Source: SZAS-103 sp038316385 (lineage in GTDB: Bacteria > Pseudomonadota > Gammaproteobacteria > Xanthomonadales > Xanthomonadaceae). Taken from it: a DNA stretch of 64,000 nucleotides. The stretch is from positions 1-64,000 of the forward strand of contig JBBQAN010000007.1 of the NCBI GenBank assembly GCA_038316385.1, written 5' to 3'. Both the position numbers and the translations under genes were made by a program. Under the pieces are notes generated by a model. The model saw only the letters and a program-made list of their open reading frames with translations. It had not been told where the DNA came from and searched no databases. Below, piece after piece: positions 1-8,845 of this stretch (within the stretch, counting starts at the first letter, position 1; every line of letters starts with the position of its first letter).

Positions 1-282
1 GTGGTCGAACGCAACATGGAAATCGGCGAAATCGCGCTCGTGGCCAGCCTGGATCTCCGCGATGAATCGCTCGGGCGTGACGCCGGCTTTCTCCGCCGCA
101 AGCATGATCGGCGTGCCATGGGTATCGTCGGCGCACACGAAATGCACGATGCGGCCCGCCATGCGCTGCGCGCGCACCCAGATGTCGGCCTGAACGTATC
201 CGACCAGATGCCCCAGGTGCAGCGCTCCATTGGCATAGGGCAGGGCGCTGGTGACGAGCGCGGTGGGCTTTGAAGCCGACAT
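1..282 (-). CDS. metG: Methionyl-tRNA synthetase, N-terminal fragment (cut by window edge)
   Basis: Only the first 94 residues lie in the window; the gene runs off the left edge. The enzyme charges tRNA-Met with methionine using ATP in the cytoplasm. The N-terminus reads TSALPYANGALHLGH, and HLGH at residues 22-25 is the class I HIGH nucleotide-binding signature. The stretch CADDTHGTPI near residues 53-62 is also typical of MetG. The ATG at 280-282 places the SALPYANG block about ten residues from the start, as is usual in the family. It is transcribed divergently from the small secreted protein that follows. Identification is confident despite truncation. Confidence 0.93.
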   Translation of the reverse strand, partial: MSASKPTALVTSALPYANGALHLGHLVGYVQADIWVRAQRMAGRIVHFVCADDTHGTPIMLAAEKAGVTPERFIAEIQAGHERDFADFHVAFDH

Positions 283-488
283 CGACGGAATCCACGAACA
301 ATTGGTCTTCGATTATTCCACAAGGCGGCGCAGAGTTTGATTTTGTTGGCCGCGAACCGAGCGAACCCTCTTTTCGCGACGAGATGGTCCTAGCTCGCCA
401 CTGTCGCAAACCGCCGCATAGCGCCCAATCGGTCGGGACTAGCGGTACAGTGGCGCGCACGATCCATTCATCGCTACGGAGATGTGCC

Positions 489-803
489 ATGAAACGCACG
501 ATGCGCCTGCTGCTCGCAGGAATCGCTTTGTCCATTCCGCTGGTTTGCACGGCAACTGCGCAATCGCCGCCGCTCGGCAGCTACGGCTTCGACCAGATGA
601 AACCGGAAACCACCCACTGCGCGAAACTCGACGCCGCGCAGATCGCAAAGTTCAAGAACTGCACGTATTCGAAGTCAAACAACTTCGGCGACGACCGCCC
701 CGGCTACGCATGCGCGGTCAACAGCAAAAGTGCGTTCATGGCGTACAAGACGCTGGCGGATTGCAAGGCGGAGCTGGAGCTTGAGAAGGCGAATGGGGAT
801 TGA
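489..803 (+). CDS. Small secreted protein with four cysteines, function unknown
   Basis: This 104-residue protein begins with a clear signal peptide (MKRTMRLLLAGIALSIPLV, likely cleaved after TATAQ near residue 25). The mature part is about 80 residues with cysteines at 44, 58, 75 and 92, enough for two disulphides, which suits a periplasmic or secreted protein. I do not recognise the family. The frame is open upstream to 270, but only the ATG at 489 puts the signal sequence at the N-terminus. The 206-base gap to metG holds no other gene that I can see. Confidence 0.6.
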   Translation: MKRTMRLLLAGIALSIPLVCTATAQSPPLGSYGFDQMKPETTHCAKLDAAQIAKFKNCTYSKSNNFGDDRPGYACAVNSKSAFMAYKTLADCKAELELEKANGD

Positions 804-894
804 CTGCTGCACCGAGACTCGTTTTCTTTAAGCTCACTGCATCTAAATAACCTTGATACCCGAAATGAAAATTGTTCCCTGAGCCCATATTCAC

Positions 895-2442
895 ATGATG
901 ACGATTTTCTCTCTCCACAAGCTCGCTGTTGTTGCACAGTCGATATGCATCCTTCTGGCCTTGTCCGCTTGCGATCGGATGGCGGAGTCGGCGTCAACCG
1001 ATAACGCCAGCGTGAAGGTCTCGCCAGCGGATGCTGTCGAGCATACGTTGGATAATGCATTTATCCTGGCTGTTATCGGCAAGACCGCTGAGGCCGCCAC
1101 GGCATTCGACGTTGCGATCAGCTCGAAGGAATTCCACGAGCTTCCAGAGGCTCGTCGATTCGTCGCGCTGGAGGCCGATGGCGAGGCGGAAGAGACGCTC
1201 GGCAATCACGCGAACGCGCACGCGCTTCTCGTGCGCGCCACAGCATCGAGCCAATCAGACCATCGGGCCTGGCACGACCGGCTAACGATGGCTTATGAGT
1301 TGCACGACTTCATCGACAGCACCCATTGTCTGACGGTTATCGCGCGGCGCTGGCCCGAAGCCTTGAAGCAGATTCCTGGGCAATCCATCTGGATGGTGCA
1401 GGCGTCATTGGGCGATGACGACAAGATGGACGCGTTGCGATTCGATCTGTTCGATGCGTTGTACGAAGCGCATTGGAAGGACGCGCGCGTGAACCCGAGC
1501 CGAGCATGGCGCGAGTTGACGCGGATGCTACTCGCGCGCCACGAACTCGCGAAAGCGAAACAGGTGGCGGCGGAAGTGGATAGCACGCGTATCGCGCTTT
1601 CGATGCGGGTGGACAAGCGATTCGATGCGATCACGACGGGCAATCCAGCATTCGACATCGACCGCCTCGCCGCTGCAAACCTGGAGAAGGCCCGGAGTGT
1701 TGCGGACCGGAATCCCGACGACCTGGAGTCGCGCATCCTCGTGATCTCGGCGCTGCTGGACTTGACCCGTTACGAGGAGGCATTGCGACTCGCGGACGAG
1801 ACCGTGGCCATGGCGAACAAAGGCAACGGCCCGAAGCGCTTCAAGGATTTCGACGAGCATTACAACTGGATCCTCAACGATCGCGAGCGCGCCCTGCTTC
1901 GCCTTGGGCGCGTCGATGAGGCCGTCAGAGAACTGGAACGCGCAGCGCGTCGGCCTGAAGACGGTGGGGTCAATGTCAGCCAGGCGATCAATCTCGGAGG
2001 GCTCTACAACGAACTCGGAAGGCCTTCCGACGCGCTGGCGATCATCTCTAATGTCGGGGAGATGTCCCCGTTCGGTCGCATGCAACTGGAGTGTGTCCAG
2101 CTATGGGCTTCAATCCAGTTGCACGACGTGGCAGCGGTAGCCCGACACATGGATTACATGCGCGCGCACCGCGCCGATGCGATGGAGACGTGGACCAACG
2201 CGTTGGTTCTGGCCGGGAACGATGACGAGGCTGCGAGCGAACTGATTGCGCGCCTGCGCAGCGAACATTGGCGATCCGAAACACTCGAAAACCTTCAGGA
2301 CTACTCCGAGGTTCGCCATCTGCCGCTCGAGTCCAGTTTTCACCGCCAATGGCGCGCGATCTACGCGCGACCCGACGTGCGCGAAGCAATCCGCCAGTTG
2401 GGTCGGGTGGAGTCGTTCCGGATCGATCCGAGTGGTGCCTAA
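895..2442 (+). CDS. TPR-repeat lipoprotein, function unknown
   Basis: This 515-residue protein starts with a lipoprotein signal ending in the lipobox LSAC, so Cys26 is the probable lipidation site and the protein should be membrane-anchored facing the periplasm. The rest is almost entirely alpha-helical with repeated 34-residue-like units (for example around residues 270-300 and 325-380, with DEAVRELERAARRP and GLYNELGRPSDALAI). These are typical tetratricopeptide repeats for protein-protein contact. No catalytic motif was seen. Two in-frame ATGs (895, 898) are possible starts. Its stop overlaps the last codon of the convergent VOC pseudogene. Confidence 0.65.
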   Translation: MMTIFSLHKLAVVAQSICILLALSACDRMAESASTDNASVKVSPADAVEHTLDNAFILAVIGKTAEAATAFDVAISSKEFHELPEARRFVALEADGEAEETLGNHANAHALLVRATASSQSDHRAWHDRLTMAYELHDFIDSTHCLTVIARRWPEALKQIPGQSIWMVQASLGDDDKMDALRFDLFDALYEAHWKDARVNPSRAWRELTRMLLARHELAKAKQVAAEVDSTRIALSMRVDKRFDAITTGNPAFDIDRLAAANLEKARSVADRNPDDLESRILVISALLDLTRYEEALRLADETVAMANKGNGPKRFKDFDEHYNWILNDRERALLRLGRVDEAVRELERAARRPEDGGVNVSQAINLGGLYNELGRPSDALAIISNVGEMSPFGRMQLECVQLWASIQLHDVAAVARHMDYMRAHRADAMETWTNALVLAGNDDEAASELIARLRSEHWRSETLENLQDYSEVRHLPLESSFHRQWRAIYARPDVREAIRQLGRVESFRIDPSGA

Positions 2443-2731
2443 CAGGCGCTGAAAATCAACCTGTCGAGACGATCGACTATTCTGGCACCGAGTTTCTCCA
2501 GGCGAGCCACTTCGGCGGGAATATCGTTGCTCTCGTTGTCGATGTGGACGCGGCTCCCATTGTCCAAGCGCTTTTACGATGTACTCGTCGGGCGAGGTTT
2601 TCAGCATGTGGTAATTCCCACGGCTCCAGAATGCGCGCGATCCACCGCGCGACCGAGCGCTTCACCCCGTAAATTGGCGACATCGTCCATGTGCAGTCCA
2701 TCAGCACGCTGCACAGGTGGAAATGATGCAT
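2439..2731 (-). pseudogene. Remnant of a glyoxalase-like (VOC) protein with several frameshifts
   Basis: No single reading frame spans this stretch, but successive minus-strand frames give pieces in the right order for a VOC-superfamily protein. They are MHHFHLCSVLMDC at the start (frame beginning 2731), GEALGRAVD (from about 2666), MLKTSPDEYIVKALGQW (from 2607) and VHIDNESNDIPAEVARLEKL (from about 2549) down to a TAG at 2439-2441. The last piece matches the usual VHxDxExDDIxAEVARLExLGA signature of the glyoxalase-like family. The family is normally about 120 residues, so the remnant also lacks internal and C-terminal sequence. It fills what would otherwise be a 335-base gap. Confidence 0.55.
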
Positions 2732-2777
2732 GTCGGTGCCAGTATCTCCCTGAATCAAGGGACTAATGGCAAGAAGC

Positions 2778-3932
2778 TCAACTCTCCCGGCGCGTCCACT
2801 CCATATACCCGATGGCGTCGTAGGCGCTGACGATGTCGAACACTTCCGCGAGGTCGATGCCGCTCAGGCGGGCGACTTCATGGAGTTTGCGCGGGGTGGT
2901 CATGTAGTTGCCGACGCGAAACGCGTGCGGATAGTCCTCACCCAGTTCAAGCCGTCTCGTCAGGTGAAACAAGCCGCCAGCGTTGACGTGGCGGGGCAGG
3001 AATCCGCCGGCGCGCAGGAAGCGATCGACCCAGACCAGCATCGCCAGCGGCCGTGCAGGCGCGTGGCGACGCAGGCTTTCCAGTTCGGCGCCGAGCCGCT
3101 GCCAGTCGCCATAGCGCAGCGGCTGCCGCGCATAGGGTTCGAGCGCGCGCAGTGAACCCTGGGCCAGGAATTGTTTCCGTTCGGGATCGAGCGTCAACGC
3201 TTGCAGGTGCGGCAACGTGATACGCGCCGCGCCGACGAGTAGGTTGTTGGTGATGTAGTCGGCCAGCGGGTATGTCGAGTCGGCATCGATGAGCGGAATG
3301 TCGGGTGAGATCTCGGGCTCGGGTTCGGGCGCTGGGTCAGGATGAGGATCGGAAACGGCCTTCCTGGCGGCACGGTAGGCTCGGTCGAACGCGGCTGCAC
3401 CACGGGCCGGCTCGCGTGCGGCTGGCATCGCCGAATATCCGGGCGGGGCATCGGTCAGCGAAGTCGGTGCGATGACCGCAAATGATTCGCCGCGCTGGCT
3501 GCTCGGCACGAACGCATTGTTCTTGCCCGGGTGCTCGGTCTCGAGTTGCGACAAGTCCACCATGCCCAGATCCATGTCGGCGAAGATATCGTCGAGGTCG
3601 TCATCGACGGATTCGGCGAGGGTTTCGTATCCGACCCGGTTCAACAGCGCGACAAAGCGATCACGGCGAATCGGCTTGAGAAGGAACGGCCCATTCGGCT
3701 TCGCGTCGTCCGTTTCAAGGATCTGCGCGCATGCCACGCCGCGTTGCTGGGCGCGTCGTCGAGCCGAATCGCCGATCAGCCGGCGCGGATTCGCGATGAC
3801 CAGATCCGACCGCGCTTCGCTGCCCCACGTCCACGGATCACGCAGTTCCTTGCGGGCGGCACGCAGCAGCAGGCGCACATGCGCCAGATCCTCGTCGCTG
3901 AGCCCGACGCAATGGATGAGTCGCTGGGTCAT
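2778..3932 (-). CDS. Unrecognised protein with acidic, proline-rich linker
   Basis: The protein has 384 residues from the ATG at 3930-3932; the frame stays open further upstream but that part reads like noise. I do not recognise the function. Residues 1-100 form an alpha/beta-looking domain ending in LLKPIRRDRFVALLNRVG, faintly similar to the end of a response-regulator receiver domain, but no phospho-acceptor pattern is evident. A very acidic patch (ESVDDDLDDIFADMD, about 104-118) and a Pro/Glu/Asp linker (about 190-212) separate it from a C-terminal helical domain of about 150 residues. No signal peptide or membrane segment was found. It is divergent from apbC. Confidence 0.55.
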   Translation of the reverse strand: MTQRLIHCVGLSDEDLAHVRLLLRAARKELRDPWTWGSEARSDLVIANPRRLIGDSARRRAQQRGVACAQILETDDAKPNGPFLLKPIRRDRFVALLNRVGYETLAESVDDDLDDIFADMDLGMVDLSQLETEHPGKNNAFVPSSQRGESFAVIAPTSLTDAPPGYSAMPAAREPARGAAAFDRAYRAARKAVSDPHPDPAPEPEPEISPDIPLIDADSTYPLADYITNNLLVGAARITLPHLQALTLDPERKQFLAQGSLRALEPYARQPLRYGDWQRLGAELESLRRHAPARPLAMLVWVDRFLRAGGFLPRHVNAGGLFHLTRRLELGEDYPHAFRVGNYMTTPRKLHEVARLSGIDLAEVFDIVSAYDAIGYMEWTRRES

Positions 3933-4132
3933 GGATTCCGGTCTGCAAACGCAGGGTTTGTGCGCGGTTTTTCGAGCTGTGCTGGCACGATGGCTGTCCG
4001 GTTGACGAAACGCGGCTCGATAGTGTCCCAGATTGTACGGGTCGGGTTGCAATGTCCGTGCGAATACGCTCGCCCTTCGCCAGTCCAATCCGCTCGATGC
4101 ATTAAACTGCGCACCCCGACTGCGGAATTCCC

Positions 4133-5224
4133 ATGACCGACGACCTTCGCTCCCATCTTGCCTACGCGCTTGCGCGCATTCCCGATCCGCATACCGGCGC
4201 CGACCTAGGCACGGCGGGTGCGGTTAAGGGTATCGGCATCGATGGCGATCGGGTGGCGATCGAGATTGTGCTGGGTTATCCGGCCGCAGGATGGCATGCA
4301 GCGTTGGCGGAAGAGGTTCGCAAAGTCGCGCTTGGTGTGTCCGGGATCACGCAGGCGGTCGTCGAAGTGCGCTCGCGCGTACTCGCGCATCGCGTGCAGG
4401 GCGAACTTACGCCGCTGCCGGAAGTGAAAAACATCATCGCGATCGCATCCGGCAAGGGCGGCGTCGGCAAATCCACGACCGCTGTGAACATCGCGCTCGC
4501 ATTGCAGGCCGAAGGCGCGACGGTTGGGGTACTTGATGCCGACATCTATGGGCCGAGCATTCCAAAAATGCTGGGTTTGACAGGACGGCCCGACAGCCCC
4601 GATGGCAAATCGATCGAACCTAAATACGGCCACGGATTGCAGGCCATGTCGATCGGACTGCTGGTTGCCGAAGACACCGCGATGATCTGGCGCGGGCCGA
4701 TGGTGACGCAGGCGTTGCAGCAGCTGCTCGGTGAAACCCGCTGGAAGAATCTCGATTACCTGATCATCGATCTGCCGCCCGGAACCGGCGACATCCAGCT
4801 GACGCTGTCGCAACGCGTACCAGTTTCTGGCGCGATCATCGTCACCACACCGCAGGACATCGCGCTGCTGGATGCGAAGAAAGCATTGCAGATGTTCAAC
4901 AAGGTGGAAGTGCCGGTGCTAGGGATTGTCGAGAACATGGCCGTGCATGTGTGCTCGAACTGCAGCCACGCCGAACATATATTCGGCGAAGGCGGCGCGG
5001 CACGCATGTCGGCGCAGTACGACGTGCCGGTGCTGGGATCGCTACCGCTCGACATCCGCATCCGCGAGAACGCCGACGGTGGAACGCCGAGCGTCGCGGC
5101 CGATCCGGAATCAGCGGTGTCGCAAAGCTACCGCGCGATCGCCCGCAACGCTGCGGCACGGCTGTCGCTGCAGGCGAAGAACAAATCGATCGCGTTTCCG
5201 AACATCGTGATCCAGAACACATGA
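4133..5224 (+). CDS. apbC: Mrp/ApbC iron-sulfur cluster carrier ATPase
   Basis: This is a 363-residue cytosolic P-loop ATPase that carries and transfers Fe-S clusters to apo-proteins. Residues 1-90 are the MIP18-type N-terminal domain. The deviant Walker A motif GKGGVGKST lies at 107-115, followed by the DADIYGPSIPKMLG signature of Mrp proteins. The cluster-binding CSNC (CxxC) is at about 274-277. The length is normal. The frame of the next, broken DUF1287 gene begins at an ATG overlapping this stop by 4 bases, and dcd follows; apbC near metG and dcd is a familiar order in Xanthomonadales. Confidence 0.95.
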   Translation: MTDDLRSHLAYALARIPDPHTGADLGTAGAVKGIGIDGDRVAIEIVLGYPAAGWHAALAEEVRKVALGVSGITQAVVEVRSRVLAHRVQGELTPLPEVKNIIAIASGKGGVGKSTTAVNIALALQAEGATVGVLDADIYGPSIPKMLGLTGRPDSPDGKSIEPKYGHGLQAMSIGLLVAEDTAMIWRGPMVTQALQQLLGETRWKNLDYLIIDLPPGTGDIQLTLSQRVPVSGAIIVTTPQDIALLDAKKALQMFNKVEVPVLGIVENMAVHVCSNCSHAEHIFGEGGAARMSAQYDVPVLGSLPLDIRIRENADGGTPSVAADPESAVSQSYRAIARNAAARLSLQAKNKSIAFPNIVIQNT

Positions 5225-5909
5225 AAGCGGGGTACAGGGAGCAGGGAACGGGGAACCGTGCGAGCGGAGAGCCAAGACTCGTGCTTTTCCCGTCCCCCGT
5301 TTTCCGTTTCCTGCGGTTCCTGGTGCTACTTTTTTTGGCGGGATCAGCCTTCGCGCAGAATGCGACCACGGTTGTTGCGGCAGCGCGTTCGCAGGTCGGC
5401 GTGACACTGCACTACGATCCCTCGTACGTGCGCATTCCGTTTCCGATGGGCGATGTGCCGATGGAACGCGGCGTGTGCGCCGATGTGATCGTGCGTGCAT
5501 TCCGCGCCGATGGCGTCGACCTCCAAGCGTTGATCCACGAGGACATGCACAAGAATTTCTCCGCGTATCCGCATGTGTGGGGACTGCGCGGGCCGGACAG
5601 TAACATCGACCATCGTCGTGTGCCGAATCTCGAAACCTATTTTCGCCGTCGCGGCATGGCAATGCCGATCACCGCGGTCGTTTTGGCTATCGCGCTGGCG
5701 ACGTTGTGAGCTGGCGTTTGCCGAACGGACTGGCGCATATCGGCATGGTGTCGGATCGCGTCGCATCAGACGGATCGAAGCGTCCGCTGATGATCCACAA
5801 CATCGGTGCCGGCACGCAGGAAGAAGACGTGTTGTTTGAGTGGAAGATCGTCGGCCATTTCCGTTGGCCCCCGAAGTCGCCTGCAAATTCGACCCATCAG
5901 CACCCGTGA
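5221..5909 (+). pseudogene. DUF1287-family exported protein, disrupted by a frameshift
   Basis: The first frame (5221-5709) gives a signal sequence (FLRFLVLLFLAGSAFAQ) followed by typical DUF1287 sequence: YDPSYVRIPFPMGDVPMERG, GVCADVIVRAF, NIDHRRVPNLETYFRRRG. It then runs into nonsense and a TGA at 5707. The expected continuation, YRAGDVVSWRLPNGLAHIG and GAGTQEEDVLFEWKIVGH, is read in another frame from about 5688 to the TGA at 5907. One missing base in or beside the T-run at 5681-5684 restores the full protein. The first 18 codons contain GGGAACGGGGAACC-like repeats and look unlike coding sequence, so the original start may have been displaced. A sequencing error remains possible. Confidence 0.7.
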
Positions 5910-5964
5910 TTTTCCTTTTCCAGCTATTCCACAATCCCATTCCCGAAGGCACAACGAGCAATCA

Positions 5965-6534
5965 ATGAGCATCAAATCCGATCTGTGGATCCGCCGCATG
6001 GCTACGCAACAAGGCATGATTGAGCCGTTCGAGCCCGGGCAGGTGAAGCACACTGCCGACGGCCAGCGCATCGTGTCGTACGGCACGTCAAGCTACGGCT
6101 ACGACGTGCGTTGCGCTCGCGAATTCAAGATTTTCACCAACATCAATTCCACAATCGTCGATCCGAAACATTTCGATCCATCGAGCTTTGTCGATGTCGA
6201 AGCTGACGTCTGCATCATTCCTCCCAATTCATTCGCGCTCGCGCGCACGGTCGAGTTTTTCCGCATTCCGCGCGATACGCTGGTCGTCTGCCTCGGCAAG
6301 AGTACCTACGCGCGCTGCGGCATCATCGTCAACGTGACGCCGCTCGAACCTGAATGGGAAGGTCACGTGACTCTGGAGTTCAGCAACACCACGCCGCTAC
6401 CGGCGCGCATCTACGCGAACGAAGGCGTCGCGCAAATGCTGTTTTTCCAGTCTGATGAAGTCTGCGAAACTTCGTACAAGGATCGTGGCGGAAAATATCA
6501 GGGACAGACTGGCGTGACATTGCCACGAACCTGA
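5965..6534 (+). CDS. dcd: dCTP deaminase
   Basis: This 189-residue enzyme converts dCTP to dUTP and ammonia, feeding dTMP synthesis. The sequence follows the Dcd pattern throughout: SYGTSSYGYDVRC near the N-terminus, GKSTYARCGIIVNVTPLEPE with the substrate-binding Arg and Ser, and GHVTLEFSNT with the catalytic glutamate. The length matches the usual 188-193 residues. The ATG at 5965 fits the canonical MSIKSDLWIRRMA start. It lies 55 bases after the broken DUF1287 gene and converges with pcp, the two stops being almost adjacent. Confidence 0.95.
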   Translation: MSIKSDLWIRRMATQQGMIEPFEPGQVKHTADGQRIVSYGTSSYGYDVRCAREFKIFTNINSTIVDPKHFDPSSFVDVEADVCIIPPNSFALARTVEFFRIPRDTLVVCLGKSTYARCGIIVNVTPLEPEWEGHVTLEFSNTTPLPARIYANEGVAQMLFFQSDEVCETSYKDRGGKYQGQTGVTLPRT

Positions 6535-6535
6535 G

Positions 6536-7189
6536 TCAGTGGGTTTGGCCCAACGGCAGCGCGATGTCTTCATCGTGCTGCAACGCTGCCTCGATCGCGA
6601 TGCCGATTCCTTTCGATAGCGTGCCGATCTCCATGCTTGGCGCATTGGGATGCGCAGCGGCCTGACGCGGCAGATAGGGAATGTGGATGAAGCCGCCACG
6701 GATGCCGTGATGCCGCGTCGCCAGCAAATGCATCAACGCGAAAAACGCCGCATTGCAGACGTAGCTGCCGGCGCTGAACGAAAGTTCGCTCGGCACGCCG
6801 GATGATTGCATCGCTGTCAGCATCGCTTTCACTGGCAGGGTGCTGAAGTAGGCTGCTGGCGCACCGTCGTTCACCATTGTATCGACGGGTTGTACGCCAC
6901 TGTTGTCCGGAATCCGCGCATCGATCAGGTTGATCGCAACGCGTTCGAGCGAGATGCTTGCGCGTCCGCCTGCCTGACCGATGCCTATCACGAGATTGGG
7001 ATTTTCGCGTGCAATCGCGTCGGCCAATGCGCTGATCGCCCCATCGAACGTCACCGGCAATTCAGCCGGCACGACGCGATGCCCGGCGATGCGTTCGCCC
7101 GCGAGTTCGCGCACGACTTCTTGTGCGGGATTGATGTCTTCGCCGCCGAAAGGCTCGAATCCGAACAACAGGACGACGGGAGTTTTCAT
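6536..7189 (-). CDS. pcp: Pyroglutamyl-peptidase I
   Basis: This 217-residue cytosolic cysteine peptidase removes N-terminal pyroglutamate (5-oxoproline) from peptides. The N-terminal LLFGFEPFGGEDINPA is the family signature. The catalytic Glu lies in SLERVAINL, the nucleophile Cys in SAGSYVCNAAFF and the His in GFIHIPYLP, in the expected order and spacing. The ATG overlaps the DUF979 stop by 4 bases, so it is translationally coupled as the last gene of the minus-strand cluster that also holds 5-oxoprolinase. The cluster would thus both release and degrade 5-oxoproline. Confidence 0.93.
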   Translation of the reverse strand: MKTPVVLLFGFEPFGGEDINPAQEVVRELAGERIAGHRVVPAELPVTFDGAISALADAIARENPNLVIGIGQAGGRASISLERVAINLIDARIPDNSGVQPVDTMVNDGAPAAYFSTLPVKAMLTAMQSSGVPSELSFSAGSYVCNAAFFALMHLLATRHHGIRGGFIHIPYLPRQAAAHPNAPSMEIGTLSKGIGIAIEAALQHDEDIALPLGQTH

Positions 7190-8160
7190 CGGAATGCGAG
7201 CCACATCATCAGCGCGAGATTCACCACCAGCAGCATCAGCGCGGTCGGCCACTGTGCGCGAATCACGCCGTTGCTGTCGTCGAGTTCGAGCAGCGCAGCG
7301 GGGACGATGTTGAAGTTCGCGGCCATCGGAGTGAGCAGCGTACCGCAGTAGCCGGTGAGCATGCCGAGCGAGCCGACCACGGCGGCGTCTGCGCCGTGCA
7401 ATTTGATCAGCAAGGGCAGCCCGATGCCCGCAGTGATCACCGGAAACGCAGCGAACGCATTGCCCATGATCACCGTGAACGCGACCATTCCCAGGCCATA
7501 GGCGAGCACGCAGGCGAATGCGTGCTGGGTCGGCACGACTGCGGCAACGATGGCTGCAACCGCATCGCCGACGCCGGTTGCGGTGAACACGCCGCCGAGC
7601 GCGGCCAGCACCAATGGCAGCAATGCGGCCCATCCGAGTGTATCGAGCAAGCGTCGTCCTTCGCTCACGGCGAGCGCTGGGCGGCTCTGGGTGAGCAGCA
7701 ACGCAGCGACTACTGCGACCACGCAGGCGAAAGCGAGTCCAATCAAGGTTACCGAGCCGTTGCCGATCAGCCAGTCGATCGAGAACTTTTCTTTCTTGGA
7801 TGCCAGATCGATCAAGGCGAAGATCACCGTGACCGCAGGTATCAATAGCGCCGGCAGGAACAGTCGATGCCGCAATCGCAGGGCGGACGCGATGCGCTCC
7901 TGCAGCGGACGTTCCGCCAGCGCGGGTCGGTGCATAAGCGGAGCCAGCACTGCGAGCGCGACCACGCACAGACCGGCGAGTTGGGTCGGAAGCAGATCGC
8001 CCGTCTGTTTCGCGGCCAGCGCGACATCGCCACCGGCGAACAACAGCGCCATCACGCTCCAGAAGGCCGTCGCCGCCCAGCGTCGCTCGCGCAGGTTCAA
8101 CCACGCAGCGGCAAGAAAGAACGCTGCGAGCAACCAGTACGCGTATTCAATCCGCAGCAT
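7186..8160 (-). CDS. DUF979 membrane protein (probable transporter subunit)
   Basis: The protein has 324 residues with about nine hydrophobic segments, for example YAYWLLAAFFLAAAWL at the start and ALMLLVVNLALMMWLAF at the end. It belongs to the DUF979 family, which in many bacteria is encoded beside DUF969 and pcp. The conserved stretch GNAFAAFPVITAGIGLPL and the motif GMLTGYCGTLLTPMAANFN are seen in the C-terminal half. It overlaps DUF969 by 14 bases and pcp by 4. Known family context and membrane topology suggest uptake of 5-oxoproline or pyroglutamyl peptides, but this is inference. Confidence 0.82.
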   Translation of the reverse strand: MLRIEYAYWLLAAFFLAAAWLNLRERRWAATAFWSVMALLFAGGDVALAAKQTGDLLPTQLAGLCVVALAVLAPLMHRPALAERPLQERIASALRLRHRLFLPALLIPAVTVIFALIDLASKKEKFSIDWLIGNGSVTLIGLAFACVVAVVAALLLTQSRPALAVSEGRRLLDTLGWAALLPLVLAALGGVFTATGVGDAVAAIVAAVVPTQHAFACVLAYGLGMVAFTVIMGNAFAAFPVITAGIGLPLLIKLHGADAAVVGSLGMLTGYCGTLLTPMAANFNIVPAALLELDDSNGVIRAQWPTALMLLVVNLALMMWLAFR

Positions 8161-8845
8161 CGGAGGACTCGACCATTGCTGCCTTGCGCGCGAGCCGTCG
8201 TTGAAAAAGCACGATTCGCACCGAATGGATCGCGAACGCGGCGATCGCGGTCGGCAGCGCCCACAGCGCGATCTGCAATGGTTCCAGCGCAATCCCGTTG
8301 CTCGCGTAAAAGCCCTGGATGAGCAGTACCGCTCCGAGCGCCAGGAATACATCCTCGCCGAAGAACAATCCGATGTTGTCGGTTGCGGCGGCCATCGCAC
8401 GCACGTGCTGTTGCTCGTCATGGGTGAGTTCGCCGTGCGCCTTTTCTGCGGCGGCTTCGCTCATCGGCGCGAGCAATGGCCGCACCGTTTGCGCGTGCCC
8501 GGCGACATTGGTGAGTCCGAGCATGCTCAGGAACTGACGCATGGCGAGATAGCCGATCAACAGTTTCGCGAGCGTGAGTCCGCGCAATGCCGCGATCCAA
8601 CGTTGCGCATGCTCGCGCAAGCCCGCGCGTTCGAGTACGCCGATCACCGGCAACGTCAAAACGAACAACATCAGCGCGCGATTGCCCAGAAAGCTCGTGC
8701 CCAGCAAGGACAGCAATTCCGCGAACGATTTCCCCGCCGCGATTCCGCTCGCGAATCCGGCCGATACAACGACCAGCACGGGATTCATCCGCAGTGCGAA
8801 TCCGAACACGACGACGGCGACGCCGATTAGCGGCCAGTAGCTCAT
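8147..8845 (-). CDS. DUF969 membrane protein (probable partner of DUF979)
   Basis: This 232-residue polytopic membrane protein has about five or six hydrophobic segments. Characteristic DUF969 stretches include LGNRALMLFVLTLPVIGVLE, FLSMLGLTNVAGHAQTVRP and AATDNIGLFFGEDVF. Its start overlaps the pxpA stop (ATGA) and its end overlaps DUF979, so all are read as one coupled unit. DUF969 and DUF979 probably form the two halves of one permease. The substrate is not shown by the sequence; pyroglutamate is the natural guess from the neighbours. Confidence 0.82.
   Translation of the reverse strand: MSYWPLIGVAVVVFGFALRMNPVLVVVSAGFASGIAAGKSFAELLSLLGTSFLGNRALMLFVLTLPVIGVLERAGLREHAQRWIAALRGLTLAKLLIGYLAMRQFLSMLGLTNVAGHAQTVRPLLAPMSEAAAEKAHGELTHDEQQHVRAMAAATDNIGLFFGEDVFLALGAVLLIQGFYASNGIALEPLQIALWALPTAIAAFAIHSVRIVLFQRRLARKAAMVESSDAAD

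Noticed and set aside
7550..8830. Open frame (426 codons) opposite DUF969/DUF979
   Set aside because: Antisense shadow of two membrane protein genes with clear overlaps and motifs.
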